Positions 35,396 through 46,397 of a stretch of 64,000 nucleotides of DNA are shown one piece after another (position 1 is the stretch's first letter; each line of letters begins with the position of its first letter). The notes beneath the pieces were generated by a model. It did not search any database, had not been told where the DNA came from, and was given only the letters and a program-made list of their open reading frames with translations. The stretch lies in contig NC_087077.1 in the NCBI RefSeq assembly GCF_026151205.1, forward strand, positions 17,592,475 to 17,656,474, in the 5' to 3' direction. This DNA comes from Bolinopsis microptera. Its lineage: Eukaryota; Ctenophora; Tentaculata; Lobata; Bolinopsidae. A program made the translations under genes and the position numbers.

Positions 35396-38345
35396 ATCTC
35401 TTTTTTATTATAAATATAATGTCAGGATAATTATAATTCACAAAGTCGAAATGTAAACTCATCACTTCATTAATATTAATATTAATAAGGAGGTAAAAGA
35501 TTTCGAAATTTTACCTTTAGAAACATTTCCTTGTGTAGGCATATCTGTTGATAACTGACTGAATATGGCACTTTTTACTCATTCAATGCTTTTCATGATT
35601 GCACGGCTTTGGAATAGATAATGAGCACTTTGGAAGTGACTTTATGAGCGTTCTGCGTTATTCAGCGTTGCAGTTGTAATAATCCGATCCTAAAAGCGGG
35701 TCTCATCACTGATACTGTCGAATTAAAAATGACTGAAAAATTATCATGTGACAATTACCTCAGCATGAGTGATGAGGAAGTAACCAAGATGTTTTTAACT
35801 CTCGGGTGTTTGTCAAGCTCCATAAAAAAGTGTTTGAATAAACGTAGGCAATAGCCATTACATAACTACAAGAAATTCGAATCAATGATGTACAGTTTTA
35901 ATTTCAATTATATTTCTGATGTTTTTAATAATTTATAATCAAAGCACAAAGCTTATATTAGTTTCTTTCTCGATGTCGACTACAAATTGATGTCCAGAAA
36001 TGTATTAAAAGCATGCCTTATCTGTTAACAACTCCAGCATAATATATTAGCCCCAAACCGAGTAACTTTAGACGTTTGGGGAAAACATACCAAATATCTT
36101 ACAATCAGTATTCAGTATCACTAAGGGGAAAAATACAGGTTTTTGTTCGCCAGAATGTCCAAGCTTCGTTTCTGTGGTTTCAGAAACATTTTTACGACAA
36201 AAAATAGCAATATTATAACTACTTTTTTGTAACTTTGAGGTCCAATAAATATAAATAAAAATGAATAAACGCATTTTTGATGTCATTAAAAACTACACAA
36301 GAATTCAAGAGAACGATTTTATGTCAAGCAGTCAAGCATCAAAAACAACCCTATGTTCCCTGACTGACGTTTGATCAAAATGAGCCTGAAAAGGACAATT
36401 TCAGCTTTTTTGACTTTAAAAGGTCTAGGTTATTTAATACACCAGCCTTTTGAAATAGGGTAATGAAATCTTACACCCATGTAGAACAGTACAGAAACAG
36501 AGTTTTTGAAAAATAGTAGCTTGCTATCTCAATGATTAGCTAAATTATAGATGTGGATACTGGCAGGGAGGTGATAATTGTTTGTTTACATTAATAGTGA
36601 GCACATGTTCAGGAGGCTGAGGCGGTGATAATTTTTTGTTTAAATTTTAGGGCGAGCACATGTTCAGGAGGCTGATGAGGTGATAATTTCTTGTTTACAT
36701 TTTAGGGCGAGCACATGTTCAGGAAGCTTAAGAGACGCTTGTAACGCCTTCTTGTTACCCCCTTGTGAGGGCCCCGAATTATTTTCTGAACGAAAGCTCA
36801 AAAATAACCGAGAAATCGACCTTTTTATTAACTCATTTTGATGACCGTTTCTAACCTAAAATTGCACGAAAAATCGATTTAGCTAGGTTTCAGAACCTAT
36901 GAACACTTCCTTATCCCTCAAAATCGATGTTTTATAGTTTAGAATGCGAGCAACTTAAGCAACATATATTTTAATCCTTCGGTTCTGCATCTCTTGACCT
37001 AGGGCTGAAACCGAAAGATCGAGGCAATCCTCACCTTGACTGATCGAACTTGAGCGAAGAGCAGAGTACGACAAAACACAGGTAAGCAACTCATTTTGGT
37101 GACTGTTCCTCACCTGTACAACGTTTCACGATAAATCGATTTGAGTTGGTTTTACAGCTCAATAACGCTTCCTTGTTCCTCAAAATTCTTGTGTTGCTCA
37201 AACAAAAAAACATGTTGATTCTGCAACCAAAGAACAAGGTGATTGTCTTGTTAACAACTCGAACAGGTTCTATCACAATTTTCAAAGCAGAGCACGATAC
37301 TACGATAGCAAAGTCAAAAGAAACACAATAAAGGTAAGGACCAACACCATGATAGAACAATCGTACTTTCAACTCAATTATATTTATTCTGAACGTACGG
37401 GCAGCCATGCGCTCCGTGATCCCGACCAATTGTAATAAAAGTGTCCTGTCGCGTGACGATGATCCGTCCAATCACGAACAGGAAGAGTGATCAGACGGAT
37501 ATTATATCGTATGTTTACTTTCCTTATCTGTATTTTACCCTCTGTTGACATTGTTATCTCTACTACAGCTTGGCAATTTCAAGGTGCTCCTATCTGCACC
37601 GAGGTACACACGCCATGATTACGTCATGCAGAACTAGAAATTGTGTGATCCGTGATCGTTATAATGTAACTGTGCCCACTGCCCATAAACAATGCAAACT
37701 GTTGGGGTAGGGGGGTGTAGGAGCCTTATCGTCCAGTCATGAACAGAATATTAACATAATTTTTTAGTTATTTAAGTAGACCTGGTCATTTTTTTAAAAT
37801 CACTTTCCAACTCCCTTAAAAAACAGGGTTCAAATTGACAAGTTGGGCACACCCGAATGCGATGTCGCTCAGATAAGGCAACATCTTCGCCACAAATTTG
37901 TTTCCCAAAATCTTGTACCGCTTCAGATAGCCAATGGAGCGTTCCACGTGGATGCGGGGCCGGGAGATGCTGAATTTTCTGCAGGCTGCTACTTCTTTCG
38001 GCATGAACTGAGTCTTGCCCCACATCCCCGCTGGGATTCTTAAATTAACTAACCGGAAGATGTTTTGAGCATTCTGGTTTAGTCAGTCATGTCGCTCTTT
38101 TCAATTATATTTACTTAGAAAATTAGTGGAATTTGATAAATCTTAAATGAGGGATCTTTTACGTATAACATATGATGTCAGAATTCTAGGTTGGATTTTT
38201 GCAGACGTAATATGTGTCATGTGAACGGTCCCTTATTGTGATGACATTGTCTTTTAATGTTAGTGTTAAGAAGTTATATTATAGATGTTATAAATGATGA
38301 ATTGGTTATATTGTATTCCTAGTATAGATCCCAGAGTAATTTTTT
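35396..38345. other. Duplicate of 9171-13005 without the LINE
   Basis: Collinear with the A unit. It carries the empty LINE target site (35537-35547), a three-copy repeat of about 60 bp (36568-36730) and the second Harbinger remnant. Apart from that remnant no coding sequence is supported. Confidence 0.75.
37816..38025 (-). pseudogene. Harbinger-type (DDE_4) transposase fragment, second copy
   Basis: Counterpart of 12452-12700: RIHVERSIGYLKRYKIL and MLPYLSDIAF are kept, and the final part is shifted into another frame by a one-base change near 37820. A six-base insertion precedes the RIHVER motif compared with the first copy. Decayed remnant. Confidence 0.78.
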
Positions 38346-39780
38346 ATTTGCCCCAGGAAACCCTACCGGCTCATGACTACTAAACTAAATGCAGCGTGTG
38401 AAAGGTAAACTCGATGTGACGCGCGACGCCATACGTGCTGTTGAAAATCTATCACCTCTAGCAAGCCCAGCAGGCGGTAAGGTTTTCTGGGTTAGGCCCA
38501 CCGCTTACGAGTTCGCGGCTGAATCGTGGCTTTCGCCCCGATATACTGTCACTAAAAGTAAATTAAATTAAATGACAATGAGGGTCAGTGGTCACAATCG
38601 CCGTGGTACAAGTTGACCATTGTTAATGATCTGGCCCGGCGCGCGCTAACATTTCGAGAAGAAAGCGGCGCGCGCTACTTCGAAGAAATTTAGACGAGCG
38701 ACATCCGTCACGTCAAGCTGTACAAGGCATGCAGCTACTGCACATGCAGCCACATTTACCACAAAAGGCCGGTTAGCACGATAAACGTATACAACGTGTA
38801 TGGACGTATAGTATGGTTATGTAGCAACGCCCGCCTTAACGTGTGATACTCGTAAAATATTTGTTCCAATTCCAATTCTCCGTCGACGCGACGAGTCCAA
38901 CTTGCGCGTCCTGGTAAGTTGTAAACCTACAACGCCTGCCGCGAAATTAAAGCGGCAATAGCAAAGGAAACAACCACATGGTTTTATGGATTGCTGGCAC
39001 ATCGGAAAATTTGCACAAAGTTAGATTTATTAATCATGAGCCACACAAGACAGTTTTAAAATATGAAATATAGCAATTATAGTTGTTCCTTGGGTTCACA
39101 TAGCCATGTGTCTACGCGTACTGCGTGACGTGCTTGTTTCGGTCGTGCGCTACTGCAAGCGAGAGGGCTCTGGTTAGAGCAATTCCTTGGGCAAATTTAA
39201 GCATTTTTTGTGCGTATTTTATTTTTGTTACTTCTATCCCTTTACAAAATTTCATAAATAAAACTACTTTTAATTATTCAATATTGAGTATCATATAAAT
39301 GTAGTTAGTATGAACAATTTAATTATGGCAAACATTTTTAGAATGCGACTGAAAATTTAGGCGCGCCGCGCATATTTTCGCAGATTCACACTGTAGTATG
39401 TAGTATGAAAATCGAGCGCTGACTCGAACACTGCACTATCATATTTTCACAAAATATCTAGCGACGAGTTGTTATTTGTTATTACTTTATTTCATGTGGG
39501 GATTGGTACTTACCGCAAGCAATGCGATATATTATATTAAAGCGTCCGGAAGGACCTTCTATAGGTGTACACTGTTACACACCACGTCACGTTTTCCAGA
39601 TCAACCATTGATATATTGGTACTTCTAATGTGCCCAATAACGGCCCAGCATCTTGAACTGCATGACATCTCCTTCAACCTCATCCCCCAGAAGACGAGCT
39701 TTGAGGTCTCCTAGATTTGTTTATGTAAATTTTGATATTTTACTGTACTATTTTATGTTGTATATAATTTTACGGACGAA
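38346..39780. other. No firm gene; possible LINE tail at its end
   Basis: Unique sequence beyond the duplication, with GC-rich patches near 38630-38700. At 39650-39714 one frame reads HLELHDISFNLIPQKTSFEV before a stop and an AT-rich tail, reminiscent of a LINE protein end, but too short to be sure. Confidence 0.35.
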
Positions 39781-39787
39781 ATGATCC

Positions 39788-39906
39788 CAGGGGGGACTCC
39801 CAACCCACCGCTTCGGCGGGTAGTTGACGCACCTTTCACAAGCAAGAGCCACTTTGGTCTACTTGCTGTGAGGTGTCTCAGCTACATGGGTTGGGGGTCC
39901 CCCCTT
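39788..39906. repeat. Inverted-repeat hairpin element, about 120 bp
   Basis: GGGGGGACTCCCAACCCA at the left is mirrored by TGGGTTGGGGGTCCCCCC at the right, with inner CACCTTTCACAAGCAAG / CTTGCTGTGAGGTG arms also inverted. Small MITE-like foldback. Confidence 0.65.
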
Positions 39907-40131
39907 TTTTAAAAATAATATTAGTTGAAATGGACCACTTCCACTACCTTTAAAAAATCATAAACCAAATCAAACAATGTGCCCAATAATAATATGATGC
40001 TTGTGATTGGTGTGCACCGTACTTTTAGTTGGTGGTGTCCCGTTTATTCGTATTTTCCCCATGGGATTCCTGACCTGTCATTAGTTTTATATGGTATTGA
40101 GGTAGTTGTTGTTGGGGGGGGGGGGGGGGTT

Positions 40132-40484
40132 CAGTGGCGTAACTTAGGCCCCCGCAGACCCCGCTATGCGGGGGGGAGGGGGGGGGGGGGCGCCGGATAA
40201 GGGGGGCGCAATTTTCCTGAATTTTAGGCCCTTTCACTGAAAAAACGCCTTTTTTGTGTATTTCCCTGTCCAATTTAGCGCTCGGTCGACGCGAAAAAAA
40301 TATTTGGGGTACCCTTTTTTTGCTTCAGGGGGCGCTTAAAGCTGTAGGGGGGCGAGAAAAAAAGTACCCAACCTTTTTTTTTTTAATTTTTTTTAATTTT
40401 TAGGGACACAAAAATTTTTAGGGGGGCGCTTTTCGTCACTGAGCGGGGGGGGGGGGGGCGCCAACAGGCAAAGTTACGCCACTG
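40132..40484. mobile_element. MITE with CAGTGGCGTAACTT inverted ends
   Basis: A 353 bp element with perfect 14 bp ends, CAGTGGCGTAACTT and its complement, inserted in a G run. CAGTGGCGTA-type ends are common in animal hAT-like MITEs. The target duplication cannot be read because both flanks are G homopolymers. The interior is dominated by G and T runs. Confidence 0.75.
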
Positions 40485-41479
40485 GGGGGGGGGGGTGTTA
40501 TTGTTTATTGTATGGTTTGTTGTTGGGTTCCTTTTTCTTGTGGTTGCTAGCGGAAGGGTGGTGGCACTCAATCTAACGTATGTAACTCAAGTAGCATGTT
40601 TTCGTCAGCCCCTTCTCATAATTGAACCGACATTCTATTCGTTTAACTTTGGCTCTTTGATTTTATAACTTATGTTTGGACGCGATAATGTCAACCTTGA
40701 ATGAGAACGTTCAGTCGAGCTTAGAGCCACTATTGCTTCCTATCAGTCTCTGACCCCGTACACCGGTAATGAAGTTCTTTATTATGCGGGATCCTCAGAA
40801 AAAATAATATTAATATTAACCAAAAAAACATCAGATAAACAAATTAATATCCTACAACAATATTAATAATAAAACCATTGCTGATCGTATTAGGCTCGTT
40901 ATGATCGACGCCGTGGCGGACCGACATTACCGGTACAAGCCTTTTGCCTGGAGTTAGTTTTATGGTACAATGTAATCGAAGTATAAAACGATCACCCCGT
41001 TTACCTTACAGCTCAACACTAGTTAACCACTGAGATAACTGTGAGGAGGGGGTGGGCTCATTAAAATGTTTAGTGCGGGGTTCTTACTTATGTATGGTTC
41101 AGCTTCTTGTAGTTTCTACTAGTTCATTTTCATGTGTACAGAAGTTTTATTTTTTCAATGTTAGTACGATTTTATCAAGCTCCTGAGTTTCTAAAATGTT
41201 TGCCTAGGGCCCATTTTCTTGTAACCTTTACCCTGAGACTGAGCGATTATGTTTTTTGACTGATTGATAATACATCACAGAGCTGAATTCAGGTGTCAGT
41301 GACTATTAGGACAGAAATCTGCTTTTTAGATAGTCCTGAACATGTACACAACGTGGTTATTAATGAAAGTTTTCATTGTTTGTAGTGGGGCACCATGAGA
41401 ATTAAATACATAAATTATATAATATTATACTATTCAACAAAATTTCCTGCAAAAAAAAAATAATTGTCTACTGTCTAGG
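40485..41479. other. No recognised feature
   Basis: AT-rich sequence without a supported gene or repeat. It may contain the promoter of the small gene that follows, but no motif stands out. Confidence 0.35.
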
Positions 41480-41979
41480 ATGTTATCAGGATCCTTTCGT
41501 AGAGCAGGATCTACTGCCTTCAATGTTGGTAAAACTGTAATTTCACGGAGAATGGCAAATGAGGGACGAAAATCTGCTGCTATCTCCGTTTGTTTGGCCC
41601 ACAAAATGTCAACAACAGCTGTGTCCCATGGTCTAATGACACATACTGATCTGGGTATGTTTTGTCACAGCATTTGCTGTGACTGTTGTGATAAATATTC
41701 AGTAATTTGTATCTAAATCGTTTTCTTTTTTACTGTCTCCATTTTAATAACATTCAATTCCCTCTGGAAGGTGAATTATAATTTGCTTTTGTTTTCCAAT
41801 TATAATTATTTAAATTAATAAAGTTACTTTCAGCTACAGAAGTTGGCACAGGGCTCGGCTTGTTAGCTTCGCTTGAAGTTTTGGAGGGCGCTTCATCCAT
41901 ATCAGAATTAGTGGAGGCAGCTTTAAAAGAATGTATGTTAAATTCTGGCACAAGCTATAATGTCCGTATTCCTTCTTAA
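41480..41979 (+). CDS. Small two-exon gene, function unknown (about 106 residues)
   Basis: Exon 1 (41480-41654) runs from ATG to a GTATGT donor; exon 2 (41834-41979) follows a TTTCAG acceptor and ends in TAA. The lengths (175 and 146) give one continuous frame of 107 codons across a phase-1 intron. The N-terminus, MLSGSFRRAGSTAFNVGKTV, is basic, hydroxylated and without acids, like a mitochondrial targeting peptide; the second exon has an amphipathic stretch SLEVLEGASSISELVEAALK. I do not recognise the family. A TCTAG lies just before the ATG, so 41480 might instead be an internal exon start. Another open exon-like stretch (FVVGSVVGRIVL) after TTTCAG at about 42511 could be an alternative end. 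Confidence 0.45.
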
Positions 41980-43253
41980 ATCATGATGTAAGTTGCACTG
42001 TCGTTTGTGCGTCAGCTCCTCATTTTTTGGGGAACCTTAAAATGAAGTAGCAAGCAGCGACGTTGGTCTTCGATATTAATTCACGTCATCTTACCTTCCA
42101 AAAAAACATCCCCCTGTAGGAATTACGTTTTGGAGCATATAATTGAAATTTTAAATTCCCCTTAGTTTGGCTTTTGTCGCCTCCTGCTGCAATACTGCGC
42201 TCACTACAAACTTTTGGAAGGTAAGATTGCACCATCTGCATCTACATTTCTCATTATTAACAAATTTTAAGTGTCCATGATCTTCATTCCGACAAAGCAA
42301 ATTCCCCAAAAAGTTTGTATTTCTGGAATGTTTTTAACAATAGATGTAGAATTTTTAACAACAGACATCTTAACTAAAAGTTAAAAAGCTTTTTGACCAG
42401 TCTTAAATTAAGTTGACTTAAAAAGCCTCTCCTTGGCCTTCCACTCCCACTCTAAATATGAATGCAACTTTTTTGTTTGATTTTCGTAAAACACAATATC
42501 TTAATTTCAGGTTTTGTGGTGGGCTCAGTAGTCGGGAGAATTGTTCTTACCAAAAACCAAGTGGTACCATATTAGGAGCATCACCTGCTTTAAGATGACT
42601 AATTTATTTTAAGTCGCTTAGAAACTAGAATCATTTCCGCTTTTTGTGATATGTTATAAGATACTGTTAGATACTATTCTGGACAGACAAATATAGATTT
42701 TAAGAAGCCACCCCGTGACCATTATTTATTATCTAAGGCTGACTTTCTAAGTATTAATTTTACCACAATAAAAATTGCAAGATGCTTATTTTTAATTTTG
42801 GGAGGTAGTTTGTTTTAAAATACCGTTGATCATTCAAAGGTTTTCCAAAGGTTGAATTTTGTGATGGTTTTAGGTATATCTAAATTATTTAAAGCTTTAA
42901 ATCATTACACTTTTATGAACACAATTTAACCCCCGTTTGGGAGAAGGGCAAATAATGTCTTCTGGATGACACCCAATTATAGGCCAATTATATTAGTTTA
43001 GCAATACATTGTACAATGTGATATCCTTTCTAATTTATTATTTTTGTAACACTATTTTCACGATTACTGAAAGTGTTTCACTGATCAAATAGATCAAGGA
43101 ATATAATCAAAAAAATGTTTGATTTCCACGATAAATGTTGGGGGGGGGGGGGGGGGAGCGTCAAATAAATAAATTAATATACATAAATACCTATACCTAA
43201 TACCTATTTTGAAATCGGAGGGAATAATAGGTATTTATGAATTATGAGGTTTA

Positions 43254-43285
<32 letters not shown>

Positions 43286-43592
43286 TCGTACTGATTATGG
43301 AGAATGTAAATCTATCGGTTCCTCTTAAACATTTAACATTCAAATTACATTAAAATACGGAATTATTTCAAAGAATATTGAATATTGTTTCGGATAATAT
43401 TGCATAATTACATTGAATCACAGACTTTACTCTTTAGGTACCCATGAAAACAAACTAAACACCACGAGTCGGTGATATTTAGAAGCTCAATGATATCACT
43501 TTTCATCACATACGTGTTTCTTCGTTTACTTTTAGCTCGCTCTTTTCAGACTTCTAGTATTTCCTCTCCTAGTTTCTTAAAGTTACAGGATA
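41980..43592. other. Intergenic, with G and C homopolymer runs
   Basis: Holds a G run at 43140-43156 and a C run of about 28 bases at 43257-43284, each beside near-complementary TTTATTAATATACATAAATACC-like sequence, and an inverted pair CTTACCTTCCAAAA / TTTTGGAAGGTAAG (42091, 42214). No gene supported apart from the possible exon near 42511. Confidence 0.4.
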
Positions 43593-46397
43593 ATGTTGGG
43601 CATTTTGTTTCAATGTTCAAATTCTGTTAAAATAAAGGAATTCATCCTAAAACACTTCTTAATCATCACTGAGGTATGAGTACGATTGTTTATTCTTGTT
43701 TCGTTTTATGCGGTTTTGATATTTTTGTGGGCGATAGATATTAAATAATCTCTCCCCAGTAATAATCCCCTATTGTAATCGTTAACATCCCTTCATTTGA
43801 TCAGGTTATAGCTGTAGTATTAGCGTTTGCTTGGCCGCTTCCCGGATCCAAACTGTCCAACTCAACTGTCTCTCTTTGCATTGTGGCTGTCATATTTTTC
43901 TTTACTGGTAAATTATTCTTAAAGCTAGTAAACAGTACACCTTTGTATAATTATTCAGTTGAAGTGCTTAACGGCTTATCTTGAATCAACAATCGTGTAC
44001 ATGACGATATCTGCATTACAGCTTTATAGAATGAAATTGAAAACATTTTCACATATTTCAGGACTAAAGCTGAAGACAGATGAACTAAAATCAGTCTACA
44101 GGGCAGTTGATGTTGTCATCATTTGTTGTGTTACTTCACTGGTTATTACAACACTCATTCCAGGATACATCGTTCATCAGGTATGTGTTTACATTTAGGA
44201 ATTTATTGCCCCAAAATATCTCATAGTAAACCGATTCGAATTAATGTTGAAACTGAAATTTAATTTCATTTAGTTGTATTATAATCCTTAAAATACACGT
44301 TGCTCCAGTTGCCATTTGATAAGAAAGATGGTTCAAGCAACGGAACCTTTACATTTGGTCCAGATGAACTGAAACTTGGGATAATTCTCTTTAACTGTGC
44401 TCCCGCCACTATCGCTACTGGTATGTATGTTGGACTAATAATTCCTAACCGAATGATTATGATTGACCATATTTTCTTCATATCAAACATCATCAGTTTA
44501 ATACCAGCTGTTCTTTTTCCGAATGCCAAAATCGGTCGACGAACACAATCACATTTTTCATTCGAATCTAACACGAACATAAGTTTCTAAAATCTACATC
44601 TACTTGTGCTGACCTTGTACCTTACTTTTAGGTATAATCATGGTAACGGGAGCTGAAGGTGACGTGGCTGTAGCAGTGGCTGTCTCCACTATCACAAACC
44701 TTGCTGGCTGTTTCCTTACTCCTCTTCTCTTCTCACTCTTCGTAGACGCAGGTTGGAATACAACCTAGTATTTTCAACAGTAGTAATATAGACTAATAGA
44801 ACATTAGGGCGGAAGTGAGTGTTACTCAAAACGTAGCGGAGAGTTTGTTAATATGTATTATGAAATAGTCGAGTATATTAGACAATAGTATAGACAAGAT
44901 GTTTAGCTTTAAAATGAGGTGTTAACTTTCAGAGGCCATGAAAGCAGACAGTACGAAACTGGTGATGAAACTGGGATTGTCACTGATACTACCACTTTTT
45001 GTAGGTTAACAATTTCTCTTTTGTTAAAAAAACTTTAGAAAAGATTCCTTATGTGATTTATCCATGGAAACTGTTTGTAAAGCTCGTAGTGAATAACGAA
45101 AATAATTATTTTCTCAGTACTTCATTATAATGTCTAAAAATAAGACTTGACATCTCAGGTAAAGTAGTGTCCGTGGTGTTCGCTCGTGTGAGAGAGGTCG
45201 TTAAAGTCCACAAAAGGAAAATAGGTTTAGTTCAAAGTATGGGAATCGTCATCATATTGTGGATTAAACTTAGCACCAGCATCAAGAAAGGAACTTTTGA
45301 ATTGATAGCGTGAGTTTTTAGTTTGATAAAAATGTACTTTTGCCGACAGATCAGGGAAGTTATTGTTTGTTTTCTATCTGTATGTCTGTATTTAGTAGGC
45401 AATAATTTTCTACTTATCATTATTAGTACTGTTATCAGTATTAGATAAAACGATTTATTATATTATATTATTTATTTATGAGATTCGCTTTTTACAGGTT
45501 GACTGACATCCTTATACTCATTGGAATAATCATAGCATGTCATCTTCTTCTCTTGCTCCTCAATTTCCTTGTCTCGGTTTCCTTCTGTTTTAAGAGGTTA
45601 GAAATTTAAAAAATTCAGTTAATTTATTGATTACCGAGGACGAGATGAGAGTCTTGCTATGAAACAAAGTACATTTAAACACGCATACCTGATGTATTTT
45701 GTTTCGTAGCAAATGGAGATTCCCTGACTCCCATTTTGTCCTCAGTAATAAACCATGATCGTCCGACTCAAGACTCAAGAGAGAAAAGAATTAAAAGATC
45801 TCAGTGAATAATTTAAAGTATTTGAATCATGTCAATGTACCCTATTCCTACAATGTCGCTAATAACCCACATGTTACTCTCAGGATACACCTGTCAGTAA
45901 TGCTATTACTCTGCTCACAAAAGACTTTAGTGCTCACAGCTGCTATAGCGTCAGCGCTTCCTGACAAAATAGGTCAGTCAAGTCGTGTTTGTGAAATTTT
46001 ATTAGTTGCAATTGCTAATTTTCTGATATGAAGGTTATGAAGATCGTGGAAGGTTTTATTTCAAGCCTGGGTGAGTGTCCCTAGACGGGAAACAGCTTTG
46101 TCATAAACGATTGAATTGTCATGTGAATAGTTTATTAATATTCTATTAATTATTTATTAATTTATTAAATTAATAGTTTATTAATTATCAGGAGACCCAG
46201 CCCTGATACTGCTGCCCTGTTTTATTGCTCATCCTCTACAAATGTTGATAGACTCCTTCCTAATTCAACCTCTTAAAAAATCTCTCCATTTCCCTCTCTG
46301 TGTACCTGGCTTTTGTGCGAAATGTCGCAGTTCTGAAAGAGATGAAACGGACAAGACAGAGAACAATCAAACTAACTACTCTAGTAGCAGGGTGTAG
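43593..46397 (+). CDS. SLC10A7-like sodium/bile acid cotransporter family protein
   Basis: Ten exons join into one frame of 383 codons: 43593-43673, 43805-43907, 44062-44180, 44309-44420, 44632-44751, 44933-45004, 45159-45309, 45498-45596, 45884-45972, 46192-46397. Every junction is GT-AG and phases agree. The product is a polytopic membrane protein of the SBF-like group; human SLC10A7 has about 340 residues and affects Golgi and calcium homeostasis (family knowledge). Matching landmarks are an N-terminal KEFILKHFLIITEVIAVVLA, GLKLKTDELKS (human GLSLKTEEL), FNCAPATIATG, a VSTITNLAGCFLTPLLFS helix, LLLCSQKTLVLTAAIA (human CSTHKSLTLGIPM) and a final IAHPLQMLIDSF (human IYHPAQILLGSV). About ten membrane segments are expected. 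The last six codons and stop come from a transposon end (46379 onward). Confidence 0.85.

Noticed and set aside
37091-37471. Minus-strand open frame of 126 codons
   Set aside because: The duplicate at 11770-12150 does not preserve the frame, so it is not under coding constraint.
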